A DNA stretch of 64,000 nucleotides from Rhodococcus sp. SGAir0479 (GTDB lineage Bacteria > Actinomycetota > Actinomycetes > Mycobacteriales > Mycobacteriaceae): assembly GCF_005484805.1 (NCBI RefSeq), contig NZ_CP039432.1, forward strand, positions 2,356,001 through 2,420,000, read 5' to 3'. Within the stretch, counting starts at the first letter, position 1, and each line of letters begins with the position of its first letter. Of this stretch, positions 18,029 through 26,924 are shown in pieces. The notes under the pieces are model-generated. The model was not told the DNA's origin. It saw only the letters and a program-made list of their open reading frames with translations, and searched no databases. The position numbers and the translations under genes were made by a program.

Positions 18029-21000
18029 ATCCACACTCCTGCCGTTTCGAACTGCTCGATCTGTCTTGCCTTGTGAATGCCGGTCGCAACCGCGTTCGAG
18101 TCGTATCCGTTCGGCAGCTGGAACACGTACTGCCTGGCATCGTCGAAGGTGTCGGCGGGCTGTGGCGCCGCGGCGGCGGGCTGGTCCATCGACGAGCGCA
18201 TGATGGCGCGGAACGACTGGAACATCTCCCGCGTTGCTTCCATCTCGACCGTCTCCCGCGGGTTCAGCACGAACTCGCGCTGCCGGGAGAGGTTGAGCCC
18301 GAGGTCGCCGGGTTCGAGTGCGCCACCGTTGTCGTAGACCTTCACCCCGAGTGACTGCAGGAACGCCTTCGCCCAGTCCGGCACGAACGCCGCTGCCTGC
18401 CCTTCCGGGCCGACGAGGTCGGTGATCCACGACGGCAGCTGCACGGCCGGCTGGGTGCCGTCCGCGCCGAAGCCGTCGGGGGCGGCTTTCGCGACCGCCA
18501 GTCCGGCGTTGATGAGCGGTCCGAGGTCGTCGGAGGCGCCGTAGTAGCCGAGGACGTCGGAGACGTTCGACGACACGAACTCCTTCGCCACCTCGCCGAA
18601 CAACTCGGACCATGTCGACGGAAGCCCGGAGGGCCGCTCGAGATCGGCCTTCCGGTTGTTCGCGCGCATGAGCGCGATGTCGGCTTCCTGCATCTCGCCC
18701 GGGGTTCGGTCCGGTTTCGCGTAGACCTCGTCGCGTTCCCGCGATGCGCGGTCGACCGCGAGTTGCGCTTCGAGTCGGTCGAGCTGTTCGTTCGACATCG
18801 ACTTTCCGAGTGCCGGCGCCGGTGGTGCCGGCGCCTCGCCACGCAACGCGGCTGCCTTTTCCCGTTCGAGATCCTCGACCCGGATCTCCGCCTGCCGCAG
18901 CTGGATCCGGTCGTCCTCGTAGTCGCGCGGTGTGCGCTTGTCGTCCTTCTTCGGGTTCAGGTCGTCACGAGCCTTGTCCACCGCAATCCGTGCACGCTGC
19001 AGATCGAGCTCGTCCTTCTCCGTCCACTCCTTCTTCTTGTCCGACGAGACGCTGTACCCGAGCACGACGGCCTGCGGCTGCCCCACCGGGCCGTTCACTG
19101 CCCAGTGGACGTGGTCGCGGTGCTCGGCCATCGTGCCCGCCCCGTAGAAGCCCATCCCGTCGCCGACGTACGCGCCGTTCTTGATGTTGCGGTCGAACGG
19201 CGAGTGGATCAGCTCGAGCGTCTGGGACAGGTAGTTGTCGGCGATGAACGCGGCCAGCGCCCGCATCTCCGGGGTGGAGTCGTAGCCGTTGGAGAAGTCC
19301 GCGGCATGCCCGGTCGAGTGGTGACCGTTGTCGGTGAACCGCAGCCCCGACGACATCTGCATGCCCGGGAACCGGGACTGCACCACCGCGGTCATCGAAT
19401 CGACGATCTCGCCGCCGTTCGCGTACCCGCGGACCAGGCCCGCCTGCAGCGCGGCACGGAACCGGTACACACCCGCCTGCCCGCCGAGCCGGTCGACGTC
19501 GTCCGTGGTGAGCATGTGCTCACCCGGCATCGCGAGGATCGGCACCGAATCCTTCCCCCGGATGCCGCCGCTGATCTCACCGCCGAGCGCCTTCGGCTGT
19601 CCCGGTAGCGGCAGAGCCGACGGGATGTTCGATGCCACGGCCGCAGGGATCGGGTTCGGGTTGAGCACGCGCAGCGTGACATTCGCGAAGTAGTTGCCGC
19701 TCGTGACCGCGTTGATTTTCGACGTCGCCGGGTCGGTGTTGGCGTCGACGACGACCGTCTTGCCGGGCAGCTCCTTGTCGATCACGGCCTGCAGGTCCGC
19801 CAACGTCTGCTCGTTCGGAGCGGACAGCCTGACGATGCCCGGCTTGCCGTCCACGTTCTCGACGCTGATCTTGACCTCGTCGAGCTTCGCGAGCGTTTCT
19901 TTCGTGAGAGCGGTGGTCGGGATCTCGATGCCCTCGGCGTTCCGGTCGAGCAGTCCCTTGACGACGACCAGTTCCTGCTTGACGGAGTCCGCACCCTTGA
20001 GGGAGGCAACGATCTCGAAGTTCTTCGGGAGCAGACCCGCTTCCTCGGACATCTTCCGGATCTCGCCCACAGAGAGCCCGGTCGCGGTCGCGAGCTGTTG
20101 GAACGCCTCCTCGTTCTTCTGCCAGATCGGCGCCATATCGGCACCGGACGCGGCGGCCTGGATCGTCGCGTCCTTGATGTCGTTGAGCTTCGTCAGCAAA
20201 CGATCGCCGTTGGTGGTGGTCGTGTTGACCGAGCCGTCGGCGTTCTTCAGTGCCTGCCCGAACCCGAGCGAGGCATCCCACACGTCGCGGGTTGCCTCGG
20301 CAGTTTCCCGGATCTGCCGGTTGTAGGCCTGCATCGCGGCGCCGACGTCGATCGGCTTCCCCGACAGGATGTCGAGCGCCGTCTTGAGTGCGTTCGTCCG
20401 GTCAGCAGCCGACGACGCGTCGTCGGCCAGGGTCTTCACGGCCTCCGACAGACCGAAGAACCCGGGGGTGGTGTTCTGTGCGACGTCGCGGGTCTCGAGG
20501 ATCCGCTGACGGACCTCGTTCAGCTTGTCGGCGGCGGCACCGCCGCCGTCCCCCATGCCGCGCAGCTTCTGTTCGATGTCCGACCACTTGGCGTTGTCGA
20601 GCATGGCCTGCGCGACCTGCTGGTCGGTCATCCCCAGATCTTGGATCGCCTGCGCTGCCTGGCGGTTCGCCAGACCGATCCGGTCCTTCTCCTGCGAGAT
20701 GTCGTCGGAGGAGCCGCGCCAGAACATGACGACGTCGCCGATCATGTCCTTCGTGACGTCGGTCCACCGCGCGTCGTTCGCGGCCGCGGCGTCGAACTGT
20801 TTCGCGAGCGAGGACACCTGGCTCGTCACGTTAGCGATCGCGAGGTCGTCGAACTTGCCCTTCGACCGCGCGAGGATGTCGCCGAGCTCGGACTGCGAGA
20901 CCGCGATCTGCCGGACAGCGTCGTCGTACTGCTTCGTCAGCGCCTTCGCCTCGCTGACCGACGCCATCCACGCAGTGAGTCCGATCCCGGCAGCGGCGAG

Positions 21001-22629
21001 ACCGGCCGCCCACGGGCCACCGAACGCCGAGACCACACCGCCGAGCGCCGAACCGAGCCCGCGCACGCCGGCCACCGCGGTGCCGGCGAACGCGCCGCCG
21101 AGCCGAACAGCCTCACCGGTGGCGGCCCGCAGGCTCCCGGTCAGCGGTCCGGACGCCGCCGCGAGTGCGACCTGCCGCGTCGCGAAGTCGGCCGCGGGCC
21201 CCGCGACGGACCGGTATGCGGCCCCCATGCTCGCGATCGCCGGCACCCGCGTTTCGAGGACCGCGATCGAGGACGTCAGTCGGCCGACCTGCTCCCCCGA
21301 CATCGCGGCGAGGGACTGCTGCACGCGCAGCTCGTCGTTGAATCCGCGCAGGCTCGCCACGCCCCGGCCGCCGAGGTCGGACAGGAACCCGCCGAGCCCG
21401 GTGACCTTGAACGCCACCGCCGCGACCGCGGCCGCCTGTAGCGCGGGGTCGAGTTCCATGAACTCCGAGGCCGCCTTCGCCGCAACCGATCCCGCCGTTT
21501 CGATACCACTGATGATCGTCGGGGTGACGTCGGTGATCTTGTCGGCCGCGCCGCGGGCGAGCGACTCGAGCGGCCCGTCGACGAGGTCGTACAGGCGCAG
21601 CGAGAGATCCTCGGCCGCGTTCTGCACCGACCCGATCGCTCCGGGCAGGCCCTGCGTCTTCGCAGCGGCAACCTCCGCGGCCGCACCCTGCCGGCTGATG
21701 GCCTCGCGCATCGAGTCGTAGCCAGTCACGCCCTGCTCGGCCGCGATACCGGCCAGCCGCATCGCGTCCGACCCGAACAGCGTGGCCGTCGCCGCCTGGT
21801 ACTGCTCGTCGGTCATCCGCTCGGACGCCGTCTTTAGTTGCGCGAACAGCTCGCGCATGCCGACGAACTTGCCCTGCGCGTTGTAGATCGTGAGCCCGAG
21901 GTCTTCGATCGCTGCCTGCGCGGGCTTGCCCTGATCAGTCAGAGACAGCAGCGCCGTCTTGAGTAGCGTGCCCGCGTCGCTGCCGGTGATGCCGGCGTTC
22001 GCGAACAGACCGATCGTGGCGGCCGTGTCCTCGAGGGAGACACCGAACTGATTGGTTACGGTGCCCGCCTGCGCAAGCCCGTACGCGACGTCGGTGATCT
22101 CCGCCGACGACGCGTTCGCCGCGTTCGCCAGGACGTCGGCCGCGGTCGCCGCGTAACTCGCGTCCAGACCGTACGCCTGCAGCGCCTGCGACTGGATGGT
22201 CGCCGCCTGCGCGGCATCGACGCCGGCGGCCGCGGCGAGCTGCAGGGTGCCCTTCGCCGCACTCATCGCCTGATCGACCGAGAACCCGCCCTTCGCGAGC
22301 TCGGTCATGGCCAGGGCCGCGTCCGACGCCGACGTGTTCGGCAACTCGATGTCGTTGCCGAGCTGCTTCGCGCGTTCGCTCACGATGGCCATCTGCGCGG
22401 CCGACGCCTGCGAGACCGCGGCCATCTCGTTCAGCGACGTCGTGTATTCGTTGCCGAGCTTGATGACCTGCTTGCCTGCGCTGACGAGCGCTGCGCCACC
22501 CAGGGCGAGCCCCAGCGTTCCGGCGAGACGCTTCGCCATCCCGAGAGCGGGCTGCATCCCGGACTGCAGCTGCGCGGGGATGCTCCCCGTTTCGAGTCCG
22601 ACCTCGATGTCGATCCGACCACCGGCCAC
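18025..22629 (-). CDS. tape measure protein with embedded M15-type peptidase domain
   Basis: About 1534 residues. The N-terminal ~400 residues hold the TP901-type core (QLGNDIELPNTSASDAALAM, FANAGITGSDAGTLLKTALL). Several hydrophobic helices follow. At about residues 1083-1178 there is a peptidase-like module: SSGLRFTDNGHHSTGHAADF and EHRDHVHWAV give the H-x6-D and HxH pattern of M15 carboxypeptidases, probably to open peptidoglycan during DNA entry. The start is taken at GTG 22629 (VAGGRIDIEVGLETG) because GTGGGGG precedes it; GTG 22641 is the alternative. The length sets the tail length. Confidence 0.9.
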   Translation of the reverse strand: MAGGRIDIEVGLETGSIPAQLQSGMQPALGMAKRLAGTLGLALGGAALVSAGKQVIKLGNEYTTSLNEMAAVSQASAAQMAIVSERAKQLGNDIELPNTSASDAALAMTELAKGGFSVDQAMSAAKGTLQLAAAAGVDAAQAATIQSQALQAYGLDASYAATAADVLANAANASSAEITDVAYGLAQAGTVTNQFGVSLEDTAATIGLFANAGITGSDAGTLLKTALLSLTDQGKPAQAAIEDLGLTIYNAQGKFVGMRELFAQLKTASERMTDEQYQAATATLFGSDAMRLAGIAAEQGVTGYDSMREAISRQGAAAEVAAAKTQGLPGAIGSVQNAAEDLSLRLYDLVDGPLESLARGAADKITDVTPTIISGIETAGSVAAKAASEFMELDPALQAAAVAAVAFKVTGLGGFLSDLGGRGVASLRGFNDELRVQQSLAAMSGEQVGRLTSSIAVLETRVPAIASMGAAYRSVAGPAADFATRQVALAAASGPLTGSLRAATGEAVRLGGAFAGTAVAGVRGLGSALGGVVSAFGGPWAAGLAAAGIGLTAWMASVSEAKALTKQYDDAVRQIAVSQSELGDILARSKGKFDDLAIANVTSQVSSLAKQFDAAAANDARWTDVTKDMIGDVVMFWRGSSDDISQEKDRIGLANRQAAQAIQDLGMTDQQVAQAMLDNAKWSDIEQKLRGMGDGGGAAADKLNEVRQRILETRDVAQNTTPGFFGLSEAVKTLADDASSAADRTNALKTALDILSGKPIDVGAAMQAYNRQIRETAEATRDVWDASLGFGQALKNADGSVNTTTTNGDRLLTKLNDIKDATIQAAASGADMAPIWQKNEEAFQQLATATGLSVGEIRKMSEEAGLLPKNFEIVASLKGADSVKQELVVVKGLLDRNAEGIEIPTTALTKETLAKLDEVKISVENVDGKPGIVRLSAPNEQTLADLQAVIDKELPGKTVVVDANTDPATSKINAVTSGNYFANVTLRVLNPNPIPAAVASNIPSALPLPGQPKALGGEISGGIRGKDSVPILAMPGEHMLTTDDVDRLGGQAGVYRFRAALQAGLVRGYANGGEIVDSMTAVVQSRFPGMQMSSGLRFTDNGHHSTGHAADFSNGYDSTPEMRALAAFIADNYLSQTLELIHSPFDRNIKNGAYVGDGMGFYGAGTMAEHRDHVHWAVNGPVGQPQAVVLGYSVSSDKKKEWTEKDELDLQRARIAVDKARDDLNPKKDDKRTPRDYEDDRIQLRQAEIRVEDLEREKAAALRGEAPAPPAPALGKSMSNEQLDRLEAQLAVDRASRERDEVYAKPDRTPGEMQEADIALMRANNRKADLERPSGLPSTWSELFGEVAKEFVSSNVSDVLGYYGASDDLGPLINAGLAVAKAAPDGFGADGTQPAVQLPSWITDLVGPEGQAAAFVPDWAKAFLQSLGVKVYDNGGALEPGDLGLNLSRQREFVLNPRETVEMEATREMFQSFRAIMRSSMDQPAAAAPQPADTFDDARQYVFQLPNGYDSNAVATGIHKARQIEQFETAGVWM

Positions 22630-22648
22630 GGGGACCCCCACTCTGTAG

Positions 22649-23164
22649 TTACTGACCAGCCCGTTCGAGGGCTGCCTCGTACGCGAGGAACGCACCTGCG
22701 TTCACGCGTTCGCGGCCGTTCACCGTCGTGGTGGCGGCCGGTTGCGCCGGCTGCGCGAACTTCGCGCGCAGCTCGGTCGCTTGCTTCTGTCGGATCTGCG
22801 CGATGTCGTCGCGCCGCAACGCGATCGGCTCCAGGACCGGCACCGGCGGCGGTTTGATCCCCCGGCGGCGCCGGTCGTCGGCCGCGGCCTTGACCGCGGG
22901 GTCTTCCGGATCGGTGGTTCGGTCGATGTACTCGCCGTTGAGGAAGAAGTCGAACCGGTCGAGGAGCATCGCGGTGTTCTCCGAGTCCCGGAACTCGCGT
23001 TCGTTCTGGGCCGCGACGTCCTCGAGTAGCGCGACCGCGTCCCGCCACGGCTCCGTCCGGAGCAGCTCCCGCAGACCGAGCCTGTGATGCCTGCGCAGAC
23101 CAGCAAGGGCCGCGCCCCAACCATCCTCGGAGAGAAGGGAGGCTAGGACGCGAGGAATTCCCCC
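22649..23164 (-). CDS. tail assembly chaperone, frameshift extension (gpT-like)
   Basis: This reading frame (SLLSEDGWGAALAGLRRHH to FLAYEAALERAGQ, ~170 residues) is reached by a -1 shift from the upstream chaperone at GGGGGAA (23158-23164). It is helical, Arg/Ala-rich in its second half, and has no convincing start of its own. The pair is the actinophage equivalent of lambda G/GT: the short and the long protein coat the tape measure during tail assembly. It is followed directly by the tape measure gene. Confidence 0.82.
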   Translation of the reverse strand, partial: GGIPRVLASLLSEDGWGAALAGLRRHHRLGLRELLRTEPWRDAVALLEDVAAQNEREFRDSENTAMLLDRFDFFLNGEYIDRTTDPEDPAVKAAADDRRRRGIKPPPVPVLEPIALRRDDIAQIRQKQATELRAKFAQPAQPAATTTVNGRERVNAGAFLAYEAALERAGQ

Positions 23165-23574
23165 TGCGCGTTGAACAGGCCGGTGCGGCGCATGATCCCC
23201 CGCACGAGCCGGTTCGAGACGTTCGCGGGCCGTTCTCCGATCTCGTCCCACAGCAGCGCGGGGTCACCCTCCGCGAGCATGAACGCCAGCTGCGCGACCA
23301 TCCACTCGTTGTAGGCCCGGTTGATCTCCGCGCGATGTAGCTCGTCCGCGGCTTTCCGATCCGCCGGGTCCATCTCGCGGTACTCCTCCGGACTGATCGG
23401 ATGCTCCGGAGCGACGAACAGCAGTCGCGCCGACAGCTCGAGCACCTCCTCGCCGGTGTACCGGGTCCGGGCCGCGTACTGGCGTCCGTTGTACGTGAAC
23501 GGCACCGGGGCGCCGCCGTCCGTCGCGAGGTCGTCGAGCAGGTCGGTGATCGTGGTCGCGTCAGTGCCTGGCAT
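23143..23574 (-). CDS. tail assembly chaperone (gpG-like)
   Basis: 143 residues from ATG 23574 (MPGTDATTITDLLDDLATDG), preceded by AAAGGAA. The sequence contains FTYNGRQYAARTRYTGEEVLEL and EYREMDPADRKAADELHRAE and ends GEFLAS. Size and position before the tape measure fit gpG-type chaperones, and the slippery heptamer lies five codons before its stop. It is separated from the major tail gene by a 4.8-kb cassette, which is unusual. Confidence 0.85.
   Translation of the reverse strand: MPGTDATTITDLLDDLATDGGAPVPFTYNGRQYAARTRYTGEEVLELSARLLFVAPEHPISPEEYREMDPADRKAADELHRAEINRAYNEWMVAQLAFMLAEGDPALLWDEIGERPANVSNRLVRGIMRRTGLFNAQGEFLAS
23158..23164 (-). promoter_or_regulatory. programmed -1 frameshift site GGGGGAA
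   Basis: The zero frame reads CAG GGG GAA TTC and stops at TAG 23143-23145; the -1 frame reads GCA GGG GGA ATT and stays open for ~170 codons to 22649. Tail chaperone genes of long-tailed phages conserve this arrangement. Because the window shows indels in G runs elsewhere, the run length should be confirmed, but the case does not need an error to make sense. Confidence 0.8.
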
Positions 23575-23605
23575 GGCAGTTCCTTTCAGAGGGGTGTTAG
23601 AAACG

Positions 23606-23637
23606 CCGCAGCCCCGTCGGTGAGGACGGGGCTGCGG
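23606..23637 (-). terminator. strong hairpin after the tyrosine recombinase gene
   Basis: A perfect 13-bp stem (23606-23618 with 23625-23637) around GTGAGG, followed on the minus strand by GCGTTTCT. It lies between the recombinase stop and the tail chaperone start and would weaken or end transcription from the cassette into the tape measure gene. Confidence 0.7.
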
Positions 23638-23659
23638 AGGTATGTGGTTGCGGCGGCGA

Positions 23660-24592
23660 TTAGGCAGCGCCGCCGAGGTATGCGGCGAGGACGTAGTTGC
23701 CGTGCCGGTCGAGGTTGCCGCGCGCACGGTCGTACCGTGACGTCATCCGGGGGTCGGAGTGGCGGGCCATGATCTGCACGTCACGCAGTGGCACACCAGC
23801 GTCGAGCGCGCTAGTGACGAACCCGTGCCGCAGCAGGTGCGGATGCACGTTGCGGGTGATGCCGGCCTTCTTCGCCAGCCGCGCCACCACGCGGGAGGCG
23901 CTGCGGCGGGTCATGCGGGTGCCGTCGCGGCGCAGCAGCAGCGGACCCGACGTCCGGTCGCCGGCCGCGCGGTCGAGCGAGCGGGACACCGGCACCGGCA
24001 GCGGGATCGTCACCGGCTTGCCGCCCTTGCCGACGAGCTGCAGGACGCGGTGGCCGCGTTCGGTTCCCTGGAAGTCGCCGATGTCGACGTTGCAGGCCTC
24101 CGATACGCGGAGGCCGAGGAGCGCGAGCATCGTGATCAGCGCATCGTCGGTCGGCGTCGAGGCCCGGGCCGCGGACACCAGCGCCGACAGTTCGGATCGG
24201 GAGAGCCCGATCATGCGGGACTCGTCGAAGTACACCTTCGGCATCCGCACGTACTCAGCGGGATTGCGTTCGATCACGCCGTCGTGGTGCATGGTGCGGT
24301 AGAGCATCCGCAGGCACGAGAGGCGGCGGTGCACCGTCGCGGACGCGTTGCCGCGCTCGTGCTCGAGGTAGCGGGCGAACAGCTCCAGGTGCGGGCGCTG
24401 GGCCTGCATCGGGTCGAGGCAGACGCGCTCGCACCACTGGACATAGGTGCGCAGGTCGGTCTGATAGGCGGAGAAGGTCTGGCCGCTGTAGCGCGCGAGG
24501 AACCCCGCCACAGCGAGGTCGAACGGGCTGAATACGGCGGGAGTTTCGGTGCTGCGGGCAGACGGCAGCAAGGTATGGTCGAGCACGGTCAT
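23660..24592 (-). CDS. tyrosine recombinase (phage integrase family)
   Basis: 310 residues from ATG 24592. An N-terminal SAM-like core-binding domain (~25-110, FSPFDLAVAGFLARYSGQTF) is followed by the catalytic domain with R in LLGLRVSEACN, HLLRHGFV (HxxR), ARHSDPRMT (His) and the nucleophile Tyr in TSRYDRARGN. All catalytic residues are present, so it can cut and join DNA. It sits inside the tail module, far from both prophage ends, while a serine integrase lies at attR. It may be a relic or alternative integrase, or serve a nested element. Confidence 0.9.
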   Translation of the reverse strand: MTVLDHTLLPSARSTETPAVFSPFDLAVAGFLARYSGQTFSAYQTDLRTYVQWCERVCLDPMQAQRPHLELFARYLEHERGNASATVHRRLSCLRMLYRTMHHDGVIERNPAEYVRMPKVYFDESRMIGLSRSELSALVSAARASTPTDDALITMLALLGLRVSEACNVDIGDFQGTERGHRVLQLVGKGGKPVTIPLPVPVSRSLDRAAGDRTSGPLLLRRDGTRMTRRSASRVVARLAKKAGITRNVHPHLLRHGFVTSALDAGVPLRDVQIMARHSDPRMTSRYDRARGNLDRHGNYVLAAYLGGAA

Positions 24593-24609
24593 CACTCCAG
24601 GCACATGGT

Positions 24610-24710
24610 GTGGTGGCAAGGCCCCGAGCCGGTGTTGGTAGCACCGATCGGGGCCGTCCTCGTTTTCGAGGTCCACCATCCAAAGTACCGAAAACCGACC
24701 ATCCGTCGAC
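24610..24710 (-). promoter_or_regulatory. hairpins and a repeated GGATGGT before the tyrosine recombinase
   Basis: Read on the minus strand: GGATGGT twice, about 25 bp apart (around 24675-24706), a small stem CCTCG-AAAA-CGAGG, then a long hairpin with outer arms GGCCCCGA and TCGGGGCC at about 24620-24656, then CTGGAG before the ATG. This 150-bp leader could hold arm-type recombinase sites, an operator or an RNA control element. Description only; function is inferred. Confidence 0.4.
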
Positions 24711-24742
24711 TTGCCCTGATCAGGCGGCGACCGTCAGCAGTG

Positions 24743-25108
24743 TTACCTGCCGCCGGTGCCGTCTTTGAACAGGTCCGAAGCGATGATGTACGCGATACCG
24801 AGCACCTCGACCACGGTGGCACTGATCCACGCGATCATCACTCCATCGGAGATGTGCCCCCACTCCGAACCCATATAGAGCACGAAAATCCCGAAGTTCA
24901 GCATCAGTGCGAAGGGGACAATCCACATCGTCCACGTGAGCAGCTGATCTCGGTGGTCGTTGTCCTGTCGCGCGCGGTCGACCTGCGCCTGGAGAAGATG
25001 CTCCGCAGCGCCGGGCGGCACCTCATTGTTGGGTAGCTCTTGCGCTTTGAGCGCATCTATCTCGGCGTTGTCGAAGTCCCCAGTGTCGACTTCGCCGTAT
25101 GAGCTCAC
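24743..25108 (-). CDS. small two-helix membrane protein paired with ImmA/IrrE gene
   Basis: 121 residues from GTG 25108, overlapping the stop of the ImmA-type gene as GTGA. The N-terminal 65 residues are soluble and acidic (VDTGDFDNAEIDALKAQE); two hydrophobic helices follow at ~68-84 (TMWIVPFALMLNFGIFVL) and ~92-112 (MIAWISATVVEVLGIAYIIA), then a short polar tail. No family recognised. Coupling to an ImmA/IrrE peptidase suggests a role in immunity or exclusion, but that is inference. Confidence 0.65.
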   Translation of the reverse strand: MSSYGEVDTGDFDNAEIDALKAQELPNNEVPPGAAEHLLQAQVDRARQDNDHRDQLLTWTMWIVPFALMLNFGIFVLYMGSEWGHISDGVMIAWISATVVEVLGIAYIIASDLFKDGTGGR

Positions 25109-25617
25109 CGACTCGCAGGTGCGACGAGCGCGATGCCTAGGCGCCGCAGCCGCACTTCCATGGCGGGAACGGACACGCCGAAGTGGCCGGCCATGCGGAT
25201 CAGCGTCATGCCTTCCGCTTCCAGTCGGCGCACTTCGTCTGCCGGCATGAGGAGGTTGGCCGCGAACTCGTTGGCGTAGAACTCGTGGATGTCCGTCTTC
25301 GAGGTACGGCGATCGACGAAGGCGAAACCTTCCCGCAGATCTCCCGCAGACTGCGTCCGCTCGACGAAGTGTCCTAACTCGTGGGCGCAGGTGAAACGCT
25401 GCCGCGGCCAGGTGTCGCTCGCCTCGACGAAAATCTCAGGCTGCGTACGCAGCCGGGCGATGATCATGCCGGAGGTGTCGGGATCCAAGCTCCGAAGGGA
25501 GGCGCGAATGCCCATCTTCTCGGCGATCGCGAAGGGGTCAACAGGGAAGGGCTGGCCCTTCCAGTGCGTGGCCAGCGCATCTTCTGCAGCTTCCCGTGCC
25601 GCATCTTTGATGAGCAT
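25105..25617 (-). CDS. ImmA/IrrE-type metallopeptidase
   Basis: 170 residues from ATG 25617, preceded by AGGGGAGG. The zinc motif HELGH lies in RFTCAHELGHFVER, and the downstream EFYANEFAANLLMP is the family's second conserved block with the third ligand. Members cleave phage or ICE repressors, or related regulators, under stress. Here it is the first gene of a leftward cassette with a membrane protein and the tyrosine recombinase. Its target could be the repressor at 49708 or an absent repressor of a nested element. Confidence 0.88.
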   Translation of the reverse strand: MLIKDAAREAAEDALATHWKGQPFPVDPFAIAEKMGIRASLRSLDPDTSGMIIARLRTQPEIFVEASDTWPRQRFTCAHELGHFVERTQSAGDLREGFAFVDRRTSKTDIHEFYANEFAANLLMPADEVRRLEAEGMTLIRMAGHFGVSVPAMEVRLRRLGIALVAPASR

Positions 25618-26054
25618 GCCCTCCCCTTTCACTAACAGGCAATACACATGTTTATCCACAGGCGAACCTGGTGTATTCCCCAAACCTTAGCGGAGCAAGG
25701 TGCTGCAGCCTAACCTCCTGCTTATCGACTTTCAAGTTTCACCTGGTCGGCCGCTCCGGCTGGACACCGTCCGCCAATCCACAGTGCAGATTCGCGGCAC
25801 CCACCCACAGGCCCGGCAACCAGCCGGCCGGAGGCCTCCTCCACGTACGGCCGCGGCCGCCTGTAGTGAGCGATTACGGGCGGGCGTGACGCTCGGCACA
25901 GAACCGCGAATCGGGCCATACAGGTCAGACGCGATCGATAGCTTCTGTGTCGCGACGCCCGGTCCACACCCCCGACTTGGACCGGGCGTCGCACCGTCCG
26001 GCTACTGGGAACGCGAACTCGCCGGTAGACGACCGATAAGCGACAATCCTTCGC
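25618..26054. promoter_or_regulatory. 437-bp divergent control region
   Basis: No credible gene lies here. At 25640-25680 AATACAC and GTGTATT form an inverted pair around CCACAGGCGAACCTGG, a possible operator for the leftward ImmA cassette. At 25952-25992 there is a perfect 15-bp hairpin (25952-25966 with 25978-25992, 11-base loop), upstream of the rightward SGNH gene. If the tyrosine recombinase has an attP, this AT-richer stretch is a candidate. Confidence 0.5.
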
Positions 26055-26924
26055 ATGTCGAAGAAGGAGCGGTCACAGACCGCAGGGGTTCGGGACCGAA
26101 AGACCGTGGCGTTCTGGTCGGTCATGGCTGTCGCGATCGTCGCGGCGCTCGTCATGTACGGAATCTCGGTTGTCCGGGAGGGCAGCCCTGACGAGGCGTA
26201 CGCGTCGACGTACGTGCCGGCAACAACCGAAGTTGTGGCGCCCGTGATGCCGAAGAACCAGATCGCGGACGTGATGGGCCGCCTCAACGATCCGAGCCAC
26301 GCTTTCCAGATCGTTGTCCTTGGGGATTCGACCGGTGTTGCACGCCGCGGGTGGGTCGTGCAGCTCGGGGAAGCGCTCGGCGCCAAGACTGGTCGTCTGG
26401 TGACACTGAACCCGTGGAGTGTCGAGCAGGAGCCGGACGGCTACATTCCCCCGTGGCGCCTGGCGAACGGAAGCCAGCCCGCTGTCACCATCTGGAACGG
26501 CTCCGCCTCCGGCACCAAGTCGGTGTACGCGCACTCGAACCTCAACCAGATCGTGCCGATCGACGGCAGCGCGGTTGACCTCGTGCTGGTCAATTACGGC
26601 CACAATGAGGAGACCGGTGGCCTCGTCGGCTACGCGGGCCCGCTCATGGCCGACATGATCAAGCGCTTCCCGAACGCTGCCATCGTCGGCGTTCTCCAGA
26701 ACCCCGAGCGCCCCGGCTCGGCACACGAGCAGATGCACGACATCAACATCGAAGCGTTCCGCACCTACCTGCAGGGGCGGAACGATCCGATGATTGACGT
26801 ATACACCCCGTACAAGGCGATGCCCGGGTGGGAGAACGCTTTCGAGGACAAGGGTGACCTTCATCCGAGTCAGGCCGGGTATGACCTGTGGGCCAGTGTT
26901 GTTCGGCAGGCGCTCGGGGTTTAG
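26055..26924 (+). CDS. membrane-anchored SGNH/GDSL hydrolase
   Basis: 289 residues. One N-terminal membrane helix at ~18-40 (TVAFWSVMAVAIVAALVMYG) orients the domain outside. The SGNH blocks are: IVVLGDSTG (nucleophile Ser), ASGTKS region (Gly), LVNYGHNE (Asn) and KGDLHPSQAGYD (Asp and His of DxxH). It would act as an esterase or deacylase on an envelope or extracellular substrate. It is the only rightward gene between the tail genes and converges with a second SGNH gene, the stops overlapping by 4 bp. Likely a lysogenic conversion gene. Confidence 0.82.
   Translation: MSKKERSQTAGVRDRKTVAFWSVMAVAIVAALVMYGISVVREGSPDEAYASTYVPATTEVVAPVMPKNQIADVMGRLNDPSHAFQIVVLGDSTGVARRGWVVQLGEALGAKTGRLVTLNPWSVEQEPDGYIPPWRLANGSQPAVTIWNGSASGTKSVYAHSNLNQIVPIDGSAVDLVLVNYGHNEETGGLVGYAGPLMADMIKRFPNAAIVGVLQNPERPGSAHEQMHDINIEAFRTYLQGRNDPMIDVYTPYKAMPGWENAFEDKGDLHPSQAGYDLWASVVRQALGV

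Noticed and set aside
25700-26191. Frames in the divergent region before the SGNH gene (163 codons rightward, 90 codons leftward at 25722-25994)
   Set aside because: No RBS, no family features, Pro/Arg-biased, and they cover inverted repeats; treated as non-coding.
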